Shown: positions 36,555 through 49,409 of the stretch, one piece after another
Layout of the letters: each line of letters starts with the position of its first letter
Numbering within the stretch: the stretch's first letter is position 1
Assembly (NCBI RefSeq): GCF_907164915.1
Contig: NC_061863.1
Coordinates: 38,475,382 to 38,539,381 of the forward strand
Length of the DNA stretch: 64,000 bases
Reading direction: 5' to 3'
From: Impatiens glandulifera
Lineage: Eukaryota; Streptophyta; Magnoliopsida; Ericales; Balsaminaceae
Made by a program: the position numbers and the translations under genes
The notes under the pieces: generated by a model
What the model was told of the DNA's origin: nothing
Databases searched by the model: none
The model's input: only the letters and a program-made list of their open reading frames with translations

Positions 36555-37369
36555 AAGGTATTTGACTTCTCTTCTGAAAATTTTTCAAGGGAACAACTGG
36601 TAGATGCACTAAATGACATGGTCATAGAGTACAGAAAGCTAGCAGAATCTCTAAATGAAACAAAATCATCACTTGAAGCATCTCAACCAGTTTTATCTCA
36701 AACTTTTGAATCAAATGTTTTTGAAAAGAAAGTTGCAGAGATTTCATCTGAGAATAAGATGCTCAAAGAACAGATTCAAACTATTTCTGATGAAAACAAG
36801 AGGTTAAACTATGTTGTCAGTGCATAGATAAGGTTTGGAGAAGCTGTTAAATATCAGATCAGCATATTAAAACCTGCCGGATCTAGATCCGGTCTAGAAT
36901 TTGATGGCAATGACACAAACCTGTCGTGCAAAAAGTCAAACTCATCGAATAACAAGCTTAAGCCTATAAGTTTTGTTAAAGGAAGTTTGACTGATATTGA
37001 ATCTAATCCCATTCGTGAAGAAATAGCTTTTAAGATTGAAATAATTTATGTTCCACCGACTGTTAGCTGGCTGAAAAATAAGTTAGAAGCAGCTAACAGG
37101 TCTGACAACCTAAAACCTAACTCAAAGTCAAGGAATTTAAAAAGAAAGTCTTCTTCAAAAGCTAATGGATCAGTTCCTAGCAGGAAGTCGTCTGCTAAGT
37201 CAAAATCATACGCATTAATCACAACACAGAATGGGAAATCCATTAGAATATCTCAGATATGGATTCCTATGGGACTAATTGATTGAGGACCCAATTGAAG
37301 ATGGGTACTAGAGTTTGTAAATAGTTTCTTATGTAGGTGATGCAGGAGGGCTGCAGGAAGGAAGCATGG
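36555..37369 (+). pseudogene. Copia gag, 5'-truncated, unit C copy
   Basis: Same truncation point and same downstream break as in A. Here TGG has become TAG at 36825-36827, ending the frame 69 codons after the ATG at 36618. The frame resumes at once and continues to TGA at 37284-37286 (CGA in A). A second difference replaces Gly by Asp in the basic tail. Confidence 0.65.
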
Positions 37370-37510
37370 AGAATACTCTTTTGAGTATACATTTCAGAAG
37401 ATCAACAATGGTCGTTGCCATTCCAGAAGATTAAATGTTTTTCTGTGTTTTGTATTAAAATACTTTTGGTCCGAAGGACCTCAAAACATTTGTTTATTCA
37501 TTTTGTACAT

Positions 37511-37969
37511 ACACAATATGAGAGGGAGAAATTATTTTGAATATAAAGATACTCTCAGACAAAAGGCCTTCATCGGTCTATTAGACGAGGTCGTCTAAAG
37601 GCAGAGGCATGTACTTAGACGTAATTTTTCTCACAATCTATGCATATAAGTCTATATGTTTTGGTTTAAAACCCGCGCGGTTAGACCTAGACGTCTAATA
37701 GACGTTAGACGTTTTTACGTCAAGAGCAAGTGGATGCTCACGTCTAATCAAACACACGTCTAATACGTGTTGTTCATGCGTAATTAGACGTACACTTCTA
37801 CTAAACATTAGACGCATATTTATGACACGTGATTAGACGCTTGTGTCTAATAGACTCATGCGTCTAATAGACGTTTAGTTGTCTTAGATGGGTGAAGTAA
37901 GATAAACATTTAACAACGTGTGTATTAGACCGATCAAGGACAACTGTCCCACGTGAGAAGACATCTAAT
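37511..37969. promoter_or_regulatory. TTAGACG-rich region, unit C copy
   Basis: Same facing TTAGACG/CGTCTAA motifs as 7962-8420. Confidence 0.5.
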
Positions 37970-38157
37970 TTTTCCCGCTCAAAAATAAAAACAGTCATCT
38001 CCTAATAAAATGAAGACACGTGTCTTTCAATGTTGAGAGAGATTGACTAATATACCCTCAATATAATGATTACTCTTTGGAAAGGACGTCTAAAAATTAA
38101 TTGATGGGACATACCCCTAGGAAAAAAAACGGTTATCCTATATGACTTTTGATAGCC

Positions 38158-38165
38158 TATATAAG
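38158..38165 (+). promoter_or_regulatory. TATA box of the second ORF, unit C copy
   Basis: TATATAAG, 128 bases before ATG 38286, unchanged from unit A. Confidence 0.5.
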
Positions 38166-38285
38166 GATAGTTTTTCATGAGATTGAAAGTTTCTTTCACT
38201 CAAGATTTCTAAGAACCCTAGATTTCTCTGATTTTCTCTCTCAAAAACTCTTGTTCTTTGTGTGTCTGTTCGCATTCTTCTAAAA

Positions 38286-41200
38286 ATGGGAAACAAGAGA
38301 ATCACGCTCGGTCACTGTACTTTGCAGGTGGATTTTCCTTCCGTTTACATGTTTGATCAACCAGAGGTGGTCGAAATTTTCAGATCCCTCGAGTATTCCG
38401 GTCTAGGAAATTATCTGGGAGGGCCTTTCATCTTCCACGAGAAGGAAGTGAGGAAGTTCTTCAAGTCTGCAACAATGGTGAATGATTCTATTATAGAAGC
38501 TGTTAACGGAACATAAATCTCATTCAACGAGGCGGTATATGCGGAGTTCTTTGAACTTCCATTAGAAGGGCATACGTTCAACTAATATCTATCAGCGACG
38601 ATGATGGAGGAAATGAAGATGGTCTTTTATGTCGATGGCTCGGCGATTCGACTCAATGGAAGTAAGAAGGCTCTAAAACCACAGTTCATTTTGCTGAATG
38701 ATGTGGTGGCGAAAGCACTTCAGGGGAAGGCGGGTTCATTCAATCTCTACTGTCAAGATCGGTTTGACTATATGTCTGCCATCTCAAAGGGGATTCAGGT
38801 CAACTGGGCCTTAACGCTATTCCAGAACCTCTACTTTTAAATTAACCAGGAGAGCATTAACTTTGCTGCTCAAATAAGCCGTCTATTGGAGAATTTGGGG
38901 ATCCCGATGGAGGATTCCGAACTAATTAACCCGACCAGGGTGTACACTGTCTTCATAGTCGCAAACACCCTAGTAAGAATGAAGAACAACAAAGAGTCTC
39001 TTTCCGGAGCCTCGAGTTAACAGACAGTAGGAAGTTCTATTACCCGATCAAAACATCCAGCGGCTTCTGTCCTGTTATTAGGAGCAAAACGAACCAAAAC
39101 GTTGAACGAGTCTGAGGATAGCTCTACTAGCCTTAAGAACTCATCGAAGAAGGATTCTGGAATCGTAGATTCCAAAGTCAAGCAAGGTTTAGTCGAACTT
39201 GCCACAATTCTCATGTCTCCCTTGTCTCTGCTGCCAGTCAGTTGCGGAGATCATCAAGGTCATGTATTTCTAAAGGTGAAAAGTCAAAGGCGCCTCATGC
39301 GTCTAAATCGATGAAAGCCTCATCGAAGGTAACCTCTTCTCAATCCCTGGCCGATGTACCCAAATTTAAAGTTCCTGAGATGGAACAAGAAAAATATGTT
39401 TTTATTCCTGAAAAGGAATCTGCTGTCGGGCCAACTGTTGAGCTAGTTGGTCCAACTAATAAAATTCTGAGCAGGGTTGCATCTCCTGTTCATCAACCTG
39501 ATCTTGTAGCCGCGGGTGCTACAGAACGTACTGAACCAGAGCAAGGCGATGTTCCTACCTTTGTTGCTGGTGGTGAACCTGAAAAGGTTAAGTTTATGCT
39601 ATTGGAACTTCCTCGCGTTCCAAACCTTGTTCCAACGGAGTCTTTAGTGGGTGGAAAGATTGTTCTAGCAGAACCCGCACCAGGACATATCGTAAAACCG
39701 TTGACTGCTCATGAAATCATGCGTTCTGCAAGACAATCTGCTGGAATTATCTTTGGAGAACCACGACCCTTTCCAAAGCCCACCAAAGTGATCGGAAAAA
39801 GGAAGAATATTGTTTCAAACATTGATGAAGAAGTTTTGGAGGCAACGTGTATTGTTGACCTCATGATGGATCAGGCCAAAGCTGCTGCTGCTGAGAAGAT
39901 AGAGATCTTCGATACTTGGGTACTGAACATAATGTCTATCAAGTACACCGGAGTCATCAAAGGTAAAGAGATAATCAATCAATGGAGGGAGCTAGTCAAA
40001 AATGAGAAAAAGGTCTTGAAGTGGGCTAAGACTTCAGAAGTGTATGATGCCCTTAAGAGAAAAGATCTGGTGGAAGCGAACTTGATAGGAAGAACTCTCT
40101 TTTCTATTCACGAGGCAAGAAAAGCCAACTTCAATCCCATTGAGAAAGGTGCTGAAGCAGAAGAAAAGGCTTTGAAGAGGTTGGACGAGATTATGGAGAA
40201 CTATAGCTTAGTGGATACTCGGTACGTTGATGGAGCAAGTTGCTAAGAAGCTAGCCCATTCGGTAGTTCCTTAGATGAAGATGATCAAATGGACTTATCT
40301 GATGATGTGACAGATAAAGATAAGCAAGATGCTGCTCATCTGATCGAACTTGGAAGTCTTTCTTCAGAAGAGAATCGTTTAAAGGCTCAACCCTCTATTG
40401 AGCAAGCCGAAGAACCTATTCAGTCAAACCCATTTAAAGAAAAAGAAGAAGTGATTCAAGAGCCTGCTCAAGCTCTTTAAAATAATGCTGATCAAGAGCC
40501 TGTTCAAGCTCTTATATAAAAAAAAAGAGATGTTGTTGAAGAGCTTGTTCAAGCTCTTGTAACTCATGAAGAAGAGGTGGTGAAATCTCCTGCTGTAGGA
40601 ACAGAGGGATCTGAAGAAAAAGAGGCTGAAGTCAGTCATCCTGAGATTATCAGATTAGAGGGGGAACCCTAAAAAAGAAAAAGAAGCTGAGAGTTGTTCC
40701 TCATCTAAGGGGGAACAAGATCAGAATGCTTAAACTTTCAAGCCTCTACTATTTCCAAATTCATTGCTGCAAATGTTTTTGAGAACATTCTTAATACTCT
40801 TCACAATTCAGGTAACTTTCTCAAAAGGATTAACATGGAAGAGAAGGAGTTGGAAGAAGAAGATCAAAATAAATATGATGGTGAATCAGGGGAGGATGAA
40901 CCTGAGCAGTCCATACAAGTTCATACCAACTTCAGTCCAATTCAGACCATGGCAGCATATTCGCAAAATAATTCATCTAATGAAGGATCTTCAGTTGACG
41001 GAACAAAGCTCATGAATTCGATGTCAACCTTGTTAACAATGCTTCAGAGTAATGTGGCAGTTATGCAATTCAACATGTCAAAATTTATGAAAGCCCAGAA
41101 GGAAGACAAGAAGAACTTTGATGATCTTGTCAAAACCCATAAAGAGTTGGAGCTAACATTGAAGAAAAACACATATGAGGTTGAAGACTCCAATACGAAT

Positions 41201-41850
41201 TTTGGAAGGTTTGAAAAGAAACTCTTCAATCGACAATCCGAAATGATGAGCCTTGAAAGACAGATCAATCTTGATAATCAAAGAGAGGTTATGGAAGCAA
41301 TGGGCTTGATTCAGAATCAGCTGGATAAAATTCAAGGCAGCATGAGAAGAACATATGCTGAAAGACTGGAGTATGCTGACTCTATCGCAAGGAAATTTCA
41401 AGCTGAAGAGAATGCGAAAGATGATGCTGAGAAAGAGCAGAATACCATTACTCAAGGCAATGATGTTAGAGACAGAAGAGGTGACGGTGTAACAACCGGA
41501 ACCAGATCTAAGCGAATGCCAACAAATGATGAAAACCCAAGGCCAACTAAAAGAGGCGGAGGTCAAAGCGGTGGTGATCACGGAAGCCGAAGCAGCGGTG
41601 ATCGCGGAGGTCGAAGCAGTGGTGGTGATCGCGGAGGTCGAAGCAGTGGTGGTGATCGCGGGGGTCGAAGTACTGGAAGCGATCGTGGAGTCGAACTGGC
41701 GGAAGTGGTCGTGGTGGACGCGGTCTTCCTCCGTTCCAGAACCTGCTGACTGGAGAAGGGATGAGCGGTGAAGGATTCACCTATCCAATTGATCCTCGAG
41801 TGAAAAGGGATTCACTATTTTTATGTCAGTTTATGTTTTTGGCTTTCTAA
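38286..41850 (+). pseudogene. Second ORF of the copia element, unit C copy
   Basis: Same domain order and most of the same breaks as 8737-12301: early stops, a frameshift near 39190-39250, and a late one-base shift. It differs in having CGA instead of TGA at 41231-41233, so the 3' part is one open frame of 304 codons (40835-41749) covering the coiled coil and the GGDRGGRSS repeats. The likely true C-terminus lies in another frame and ends at the stop 41848-41850. Confidence 0.6.
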
Positions 41851-41976
41851 AACATGGTTTCTGAATATTGGTGTTCTTGAAAAGTGTTTATGTAAGATGG
41901 ATAAACAAGTTTTACTTCTTATCTATATGATGAATGCGTAATTCGTTATCTAGGCAAAGGTTTTAATATCATCAGC

Positions 41977-41989
41977 AAAAAAGGGGAAA
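41977..41989 (+). other. Polypurine tract, unit C copy
   Basis: AAAAAAGGGGAAA just before TGTTGGGTC. Confidence 0.75.
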
Positions 41990-41990
41990 T

Positions 41991-43701
41991 TGTTGGGTCA
42001 AATTATTTTGACCAAGTGTCAAAGTAGTTTGACTATTGGAATTTTGATGATGAATGTATATCAAACTCAATTTATGTGTCTAATTGCTTTTGGTGAAGAT
42101 GTATCAAAAACAGGTTATATTAGAATTGGTCTTAATGAGGTTCATTAGACCAATTTGGCATTAGATTCACGAAGTTAGACGTGCAGTCTAACTAGTTGAG
42201 TTAGACGTGCAGTCTAACTAGTTGAGTTAGATGTGAAGTCTAATACACGGAGTTAGACGTGCAGTCTAACTAGTGAAGTTAGACGTGCAATCTAACTAGT
42301 GGAGTTAGACATGCAGTCTAACTAGCAAAGTTAGACATGCAGTCTAACTAGTTGAGTTAGACGTGCATTCTAACACAAGGAGTTAGACGTGCAGTCTAAC
42401 TAGTTGAGTTAGACTTGCAGTCTAACTAGTTGAGTTAAACATGCAGTCTAACACACGGAGTTAGACGTGTAGTCTAACACACAGAGTTAGACGTGCAGTC
42501 TAACTAGTTAAGTTAGACGTGCAGTCTAACTAGTGAAGTTAGACGTGCAGTCTAACTAGTTGAGTTAGACGTGCAGTCTAACTAGTATAAGTTAGACGTG
42601 TAGTCTAACTCCTTCAGATTAGACTGAAGTGAAATGTAATTAGACGTGAGGTCTAATGGAAAGAGAAAGTTAAATGTGCATTCTAACTAGTGAAAGTTAG
42701 ACGTGCAATCTAACTAGTAAAAGTTAGACGTGCAGTCTAACTCCTTCAGATTAGTCTGAAGTGAACTATAATTAGACATGAAGTCTAATCCCTTTAGACT
42801 AGGTGGTCTAATGGATCTTGTTATTAGACGGGGACGTCTAATTTCATTAGACGAGGTCGTCTAAGTGAAATACGTCTAATGCCATGCTTAAGAAGTTGCT
42901 TGAAGCTAGCACCCGCCTACCCACGTTCTCTAGCTTTACGCTACTCCTGCTCCACTTTCCTGTGAACATTTGTACGACAGCCAGCTGTAACCAATTAATT
43001 AATGCCACGTAAATAAATATTCTTCCCACTACTTGTTTTTGCAGGAATATCCTTGAAGAATATTTGGCGCACTACCAGATTGATACGACCACGATCTTTG
43101 TACTCAGAGTCTTCTATGTACTATGGAGGCGTTCCAATGGAAGCTCTCCACGTGTCATTATGAGAATTCGACCATTGGTACCTGCTCTTATTTAAAGATC
43201 CTCAAGGACAACGGAAGAATCATCGATCTATCGATACTCAGATTATTCTATCTTAACTATCAACTACTTTCTTGCTTTTATTGTGTGTTAATCTAGAGAG
43301 AGTTAGAATCAAAGCATTGTATTAGCTGAGTGATATTCTTCATATTGTAAGTTGAACAGAGTCTGTTCTGTTCAACAGTGAGCTAGTCGTGCGACTGTAT
43401 TTGATTATTTGAAAGTTAGTGAATCCTTCCGGTGGTTGGAAGAAGGGCTGACGTAGAAGAGTTAACTCCGAACATCCATAAACAAATTGCTGTGTTGTTC
43501 CTTTCTGTCATCTTTTCATTCTTGGTTCTTAGCTTCAAACTCAAGCAAACATTTCTGCACTTGAATCGTTCAAGAGTTTGCAAGAGGTTGCGTAGAATAG
43601 AAAGTGATTTAAATACATAACATGATTTCTATCAAATCGTTTTTCTGAAGTCGTTAAAAATTTGACAGACCCCGTCTTTATTGATTACGCCGATCTTAAC
43701 A
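41991..43701 (+). repeat. 3' LTR of the copia element, unit C copy (1711 bp)
   Basis: TG...CA ends as in A. It is 26 bases shorter, exactly one array unit. Confidence 0.8.
42174..42610 (+). repeat. Palindromic 26-bp array, unit C copy
   Basis: About 17 units with the core GTTAGACGTGCAGTCTAAC. The missing unit is one of the three identical units at the start of A's array. Confidence 0.9.
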
Positions 43702-44431
43702 GATATTGTATCGGATTGCAGCGCCCTCGCGGGAACGTGAACAAGAATTCCAAGCACGTGGCAGAACTAGAATATCTGTAGGAACTGGAATTTATCGTTT
43801 TTTAAACTCACTAGAATTCAAAGCATTGTAATCAGATAATTCATTTACTTTAAAATCATTCTAGGCCTGTCTAGATTGATCTCTTAAACTCGTGGTTTTT
43901 TTTCCCATTTTTGGGAATTTTTAATGAAATGACGATAAGTCGTTTTTCCAAAAAAAATTAATTAATCAACCTTTAACCGAAAAACACAAATTTAAATTTT
44001 AAAAATCTAAAAATTAAGTTTGTTGTTCTTGGGTTAATCATCCAAAAACAACTTCCTAGAATGCTTTCCAAGATATTTCTAATGATGTTGGACAACTATT
44101 TGGATCATGTTTGATCGATCCGATCATTTTTGTTTGTATCAAAATCAAAAATTACAAAATAATTAAAATTTTGAGTTCTTGAATTGGTCCAAACGAACAA
44201 CTAGTGTTCATATTTTGGAATCAATCATATGTATGAAGTATAATGAAGATGGAAAGCTCACTCCACTTTAAAAACTAATTTAAAATCAAAAACCCCGTTT
44301 TTTGGCCATAAAATATTTTAAACAAATTGATCATAAACCAAATCGATTGATACCTGGGATGATGTTCTAAATGTCCCTAGGAGCTTTGTGAATCTACTCA
44401 TACCCTTGGATCAAATAATTAAAGCCTCCAT

Positions 44432-44546
44432 AACACGTTTGTACACTATGTCATTTTTATTGATTTTAAAAAATCAATTGGCGTCTTTGTTTTAAATAAA
44501 TAATATTTAAAATTAATTTAAAATAATTAATTTGAACAACGAATTT
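44432..44546 (+). repeat. Dispersed 115-bp repeat, copy 1 of unit C
   Basis: Matches 14909-15023; partner at 46188-46303. Confidence 0.65.
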
Positions 44547-44807
44547 TAAAAAAAAATCAAAAGACGCAGGAGAGATGAAAGAAAAACCATAGAGATTCAA
44601 AAGCAACAAGAAAGATTTCTTAGAGAGAAAATTGGGGATTCAGGAAGAAGATACTCAATCCTTTGAGTATGACCGTTTCTTAAATATAGAAGAGCTGACG
44701 TGTGACTATTAAATTGATGATTATATGAACCGTCAAAAATCTAAGAAATCTATTCCCAAGAGATGCAGCTATCATTTAGAATTAATTATGAAAGAGTGAT
44801 ATTAATG

Positions 44808-46003
44808 TCCGTTGTCCTTGAGGATCTTTATATAGAACACATGTATCAATGATCGAATCTTCCGCATTGAAACGTGGAGAGAATCCATTGGAAAGTCGCC
44901 CATAGTACAAGAGTGAAACAGGCTCTGTTCTCAAAGATAGTGGTCGTACCAATCTGGTAGTCCGCCAAACAATCTTATAGACCTGTCCTGCAAGGAACAA
45001 GTAGTGGAGAGAATAATTACTTACGTGAAATTCATCCATTGGATACAATTTCCTGTCGTACTGGACTACAATGATGAGTGGAGCAGGAGTAGTATAGAGC
45101 TAGTTGATCGTGGGTAGACAGATGCTAACTTCAAGCAACTGCTGAAGCGAGACATTAGACGTGCTCCATTAGACTGTCAAGTCTAAGGAAGTTAAACGCC
45201 CACGTCTAATAGCGAGATCCATTAGACCACCAAATCTAATGGAGTTAGACAGCACGTCTAACTACGTTTCACTTCAGACTTGTGTGAAGGAGATAGACAC
45301 CAGCGGACTAACTTTCATCTATTAGACTGCACGTCTAACTACGTATCTGTTAGACTGCACATCTAACTATGTTTTTGTTAGACTACATGTCTAACTACGT
45401 ATCTGTTAGACTGCACGTCTAACTACGTATCTGTTAGACTGCACGTCTAACTATATTTCTGTTAGACTGCACGTCTAACTACGTATCTGTTAGACTGCAC
45501 GTCTAACTACGTATCTGTTAGACTGCACATCTAACTACGTATCTGTTAGACTGCACATCTAACTACGTATCGGTTACACTACACGTCAAACTACGAATCT
45601 GTTAGACTGAGCGTCTAACTATGTATCTGTTAGACAGCACGTCTTACAATGTATCTGTTAGATTGTACTTTTAACTACGTTTTTGTTAGACTACACGTCT
45701 AACTACGTATCTATTTGATTGCACGTCTAACTACGTATCTGTTAGACTACATGTCTAAATACGTATCTGTTAGAATACACGTCTAATTACGTATATGTTA
45801 GACATCACGTCTAACTACGTATCTATTAGACTACACGTCTAACTACCAACACGTCTAATAGACCTATTTCAAACCAAGTCTAACTTAGCATATTTTTGAT
45901 GCACCTGCACAAAAACAATTTAGACGGTTTAGTTTCATTTTTATTTAAGTTTTACACAAGTTCATAATCAAAATATCGTTAGTCAAGATAATTTGACCCA
46001 ACA
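44808..46003 (-). repeat. Related LTR on the minus strand, unit C copy
   Basis: Copy of 15285-16480. Its 5' end TGTTGGGTC is at 46003 on the minus strand. Confidence 0.65.
45322..45844 (-). repeat. Palindromic 28-bp array, unit C copy
   Basis: Same length and unit structure as 15799-16320, with a few substitutions; unlike the 26-bp array, it did not change in length. Confidence 0.9.
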
Positions 46004-46187
46004 GAACACAAGACCTAGGACACCAGTCCTAAGGCCCGTTTGGTTCCCATTTTCAAATTCCTAAATTAGTTTTGTAATTTTGGAACCTAAAACTATTTTC
46101 CAAAAATCCTGGCAAATTAGATAATGATTTCAAAAGATTTTTGGGATATTTCCACAAAAATATATTTTAATAACATAAACTTTAACT

Positions 46188-46303
46188 AATACGTTTGTAC
46201 ACTATGTCATTTTTATTGATTTAAAAAAATCAATTGGCGTCTCTGTTTTAAATAAATAATATTTTAAATTAATTAAAAATAATTAATTTAAACAACGAAT
46301 TTT
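46188..46303 (+). repeat. Dispersed 115-bp repeat, copy 2 of unit C
   Basis: Matches 16665-16780. Confidence 0.65.
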
Positions 46304-46427
46304 AAAAAAATCAAATTGTAATTTGATTACTACAAATCCCTAAACTATTTAAATTTAAATTAATTATTTTTAAATAATTTCAAAAGCGGTTAAAAATTAT
46401 ATAAAATATTATTAAAATAATGTTTCT

Positions 46428-46430
46428 TTA
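46428..46430. other. Empty target site of the PIF/Harbinger-like element
   Basis: A single TTA stands where unit A has TTA, 945 bp of element, TTA. The flanks are identical on both sides. Confidence 0.9.
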
Positions 46431-48156
46431 AAATAAATTCATGACACACAAACCGATGTTAAAATCTCGAGTCTTTAGCTTTCACGGTACTAGTACCGGG
46501 TTTTTTCTAGGTTTTAAAGTAATGTTTGTAAGGTGTTATGTGTTTATACTTGAAATAATAATTATTTTGCTCTATTATTTTGAAGCCTAAAATAGATCTT
46601 GACAAAGGAGGATAGTAGAACTTAATCTAACATAAATTATCCAAGAGTTTATAGTAGACACCATCATTTGATGGACACGTGATGCATATCGATGGTGTTC
46701 TTTCTCACGTTTGACCAAGTACCGAACCTTGATCATAATCTTTTTTATTCGCTTTTGAGAACGCAAAATATTTTCTTCTCGCAATTTTTAAAGAAACAAT
46801 TGTGTGGCAACTCTAAGAAGTTAATGTTGGTCTATTAAACACATTTAAATCATATTTTTGGTTCTTCACATCACTTTAAATGAGACGACTTCCAAAAAAG
46901 TTGTTATCTCGTTTTATTTTACAAGATTTGAGAGGAAGTTAAGCCACGAGATTTAATGAAATAAATATTAAGTCAAAATTTAGTTTAGCCTACCATTTTG
47001 ATTCCTTATCCACTCAGGATTCAAGAGAAAGATAAGTTATGGGGAGAAAACTATTAGAGTAAAAAATATGTTTTAAGATGTCGTCCATTTTTTTGACGTT
47101 AAATTTACCCTCAGTCAAAGACAATTTTTACTACCTATCAAAATATCATTGAGATATCCTGATGACACCATTAGATTAGTTTATTCGATTTACTCTACTT
47201 AACCACTCATTTATATGAATCTTTTGAGTCATCTTGAAAAAAGTACAAGATTGTTTAATATTTCTTTATTAGAATTTTAAGTTTTGCAAACATTTATATT
47301 ATTTAATATCCAAATTCTCATTTAGTGGTTTTGATTTAGTTAATGTTATTTTGCAAATTAATATTTTATATGTAAATTTATTTTAAAAAATAAATAAATA
47401 CATTATGTCTCTCATTTACCATTAAGCTAAAGATAATAATTAGAAAAATTATCAAAATACATATATATGAATATATATGATGATGTAAATTATCATTTTT
47501 TATTATCTAAATCACCAATCGAACCATATAGACTCGATACAGAAAATTATGAACCGTCCGAACAAAACTCGGTTTGGTCGGTTAATAATTGTTCTAATTG
47601 ATTTTTTAGCTCACTTAAAATCATAAGTTCATAATAAGTCTTAGTTAAATTTTGAAAAACATTACTATTTCACAATATTTTCAAATTTGGAAAAGATTAA
47701 AATTAAAAAAAATATTCAAATGATTGGTCTCGAGTTGATAAGCTTTAAATAATTATTAAAATTTTAAATTTATTGAAAATTTTAGAAAAACAAAATATAT
47801 TTCAATAATTGTATGAATGTAAAATTGTTGTGCGAATGAAATTTGAAAAGTATATAAAATAATAATATCATACTTAAATAATGATACTTAAATAATGATG
47901 TGTTTTCTAATAGTTAGGGTCTGTCTAGTTATGATTATGAACTCTCTCACTTTTGAAATTTTTAATAAAATGTTATTAACTGCTTTTAAAAAAATAATAT
48001 TATTTAAATGAAAATTCTAAATAAATACTAATAAAATGAAGCTCAATAAAAAAATGTATTATAATAATAATACCAATTTAAAATAACTTAGATTAAGGAA
48101 CAAAATTCATTATCAATAAAATAAAGATAGTTAATACTAAGTTAATGTGTTGCAAT

Positions 48157-48307
48157 AATGCATAAATAAAATGTGATAAGCTAAAGTGTCGTAGTAATAC
48201 ATGGATAAAATGCAATAAGCTAAGGTGTTGCAGTAATGCAATAGTAATACATGGATACAATGCAATAAGCTAAGGTGTTGCAGTAATGCAGGGATAAAAT
48301 GCGATTT
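48157..48307. repeat. Tandem repeats at the F-box 3' end, unit C copy
   Basis: Same repeats as 19615-19765. Confidence 0.75.
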
Positions 48308-49409
48308 TATGTCGAAACCTTTGATACGCCATTCCTCGGGGAAGTAAAGATCTTGGAGCTTTAAACCATTCTTTCTTCACAACATCATATGTTACTAACA
48401 TGAACAATTTTTCAGAACTAAAGCACAAAAAGATCATATCTTTATTACCTACACAAATCATATTTGCGCCCTTCTTGTACAATTTCAAGCACAACTCACG
48501 TGGCATTTTGTCGAAGTACTTCCATAATAATGTTGTTTTTTCAAACTCCCAAATGCAAATAGAAATACGCGATTTTATCATCACACAAACGAACATGATT
48601 CGTCCCCCACATTCTACAAGAAATCGGCCAGAAATCATATCATGTAGAATCGGGATTGAGAAATGATTCCAAATTCCAGACAACGTATTGTAGCAGACCA
48701 TACCGTTTGGATATGAAGACATAAAGTAAAGACAACCATCCACGGAGATAGCCTGCGAGCGCAAGTTCAAAATATACGGCAACCTTATGCTCGTTGGAAT
48801 AACTTTTGATTCATACCATTTATTCTTGTTGGAGTCAAAAATTATGTAATGGCCATTACGACCTAAGAAGAGGATCTTATAGCCCTCGATTGTGGATTTT
48901 CCATTCATCCACATTCCAACGGCTACTTGAGACCAATCCATGCTTGAACAAGCTGGAAGCTCCTTGAATGTCTGAGTAAGCGGGTTACCCACAAAAAAAC
49001 GGGTATGATGAATATTGACAAAACAAATTATACCACCGATAGAAGCTAGAGGGTAGATAACCAACTTCTCTAAGAAAGAATGAACTTTTTGATGGTGCCA
49101 TTTATTCGAGGAGGGGTCATAAATGGCTGCGGTGTTTACATTGTCGTGGGTGATGGTGTAGAACCAAGGTTGGGAGATGGGAATTTGAGCATATTGGTCC
49201 CGAAACGAATGAGAAGTCAACATGGAGTTCCACTTTCTACTAACACAAAGGAAACGAAAGAAGGTAGATGTTGGGAGTCTCGCCCCAACGACTTCAAAGA
49301 GGTCTTCCGGGAATTTTTCCCATATCTTAGGTAACATTTCATTAGACGAACATATGATCAACTTATTTCTACGACTTTTCCTACGAGAAGACTCCCCGAA
49401 TTCCATCAT
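48270..49409 (-). CDS. F-box/kelch-type protein, copy in unit C
   Basis: 379 residues, same start and stop as the unit A gene. The F-box is at residues about 26-72 and the substrate-recognition region at about 80-370. Two base differences from A were seen: one changes residue 299 from Ile to Phe (base 48515 versus 19973), next to the conserved LLWK block; the other, at 48618 versus 20076, is silent. It is predicted to act as the substrate receptor of an SCF ubiquitin ligase, by family. An intact frame with so few changes means that the duplication is very recent, that gene conversion occurred, or that the two are alleles placed in tandem. Confidence 0.85.
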   Translation of the reverse strand: MMEFGESSRRKSRRNKLIICSSNEMLPKIWEKFPEDLFEVVGARLPTSTFFRFLCVSRKWNSMLTSHSFRDQYAQIPISQPWFYTITHDNVNTAAIYDPSSNKWHHQKVHSFLEKLVIYPLASIGGIICFVNIHHTRFFVGNPLTQTFKELPACSSMDWSQVAVGMWMNGKSTIEGYKILFLGRNGHYIIFDSNKNKWYESKVIPTSIRLPYILNLRSQAISVDGCLYFMSSYPNGMVCYNTLSGIWNHFSIPILHDMISGRFLVECGGRIMFVCVMIKSRISICIWEFEKTTLLWKYFDKMPRELCLKLYKKGANMICVGNKDMIFLCFSSEKLFMLVTYDVVKKEWFKAPRSLLPRGMAYQRFRHKIAFYPCITATP

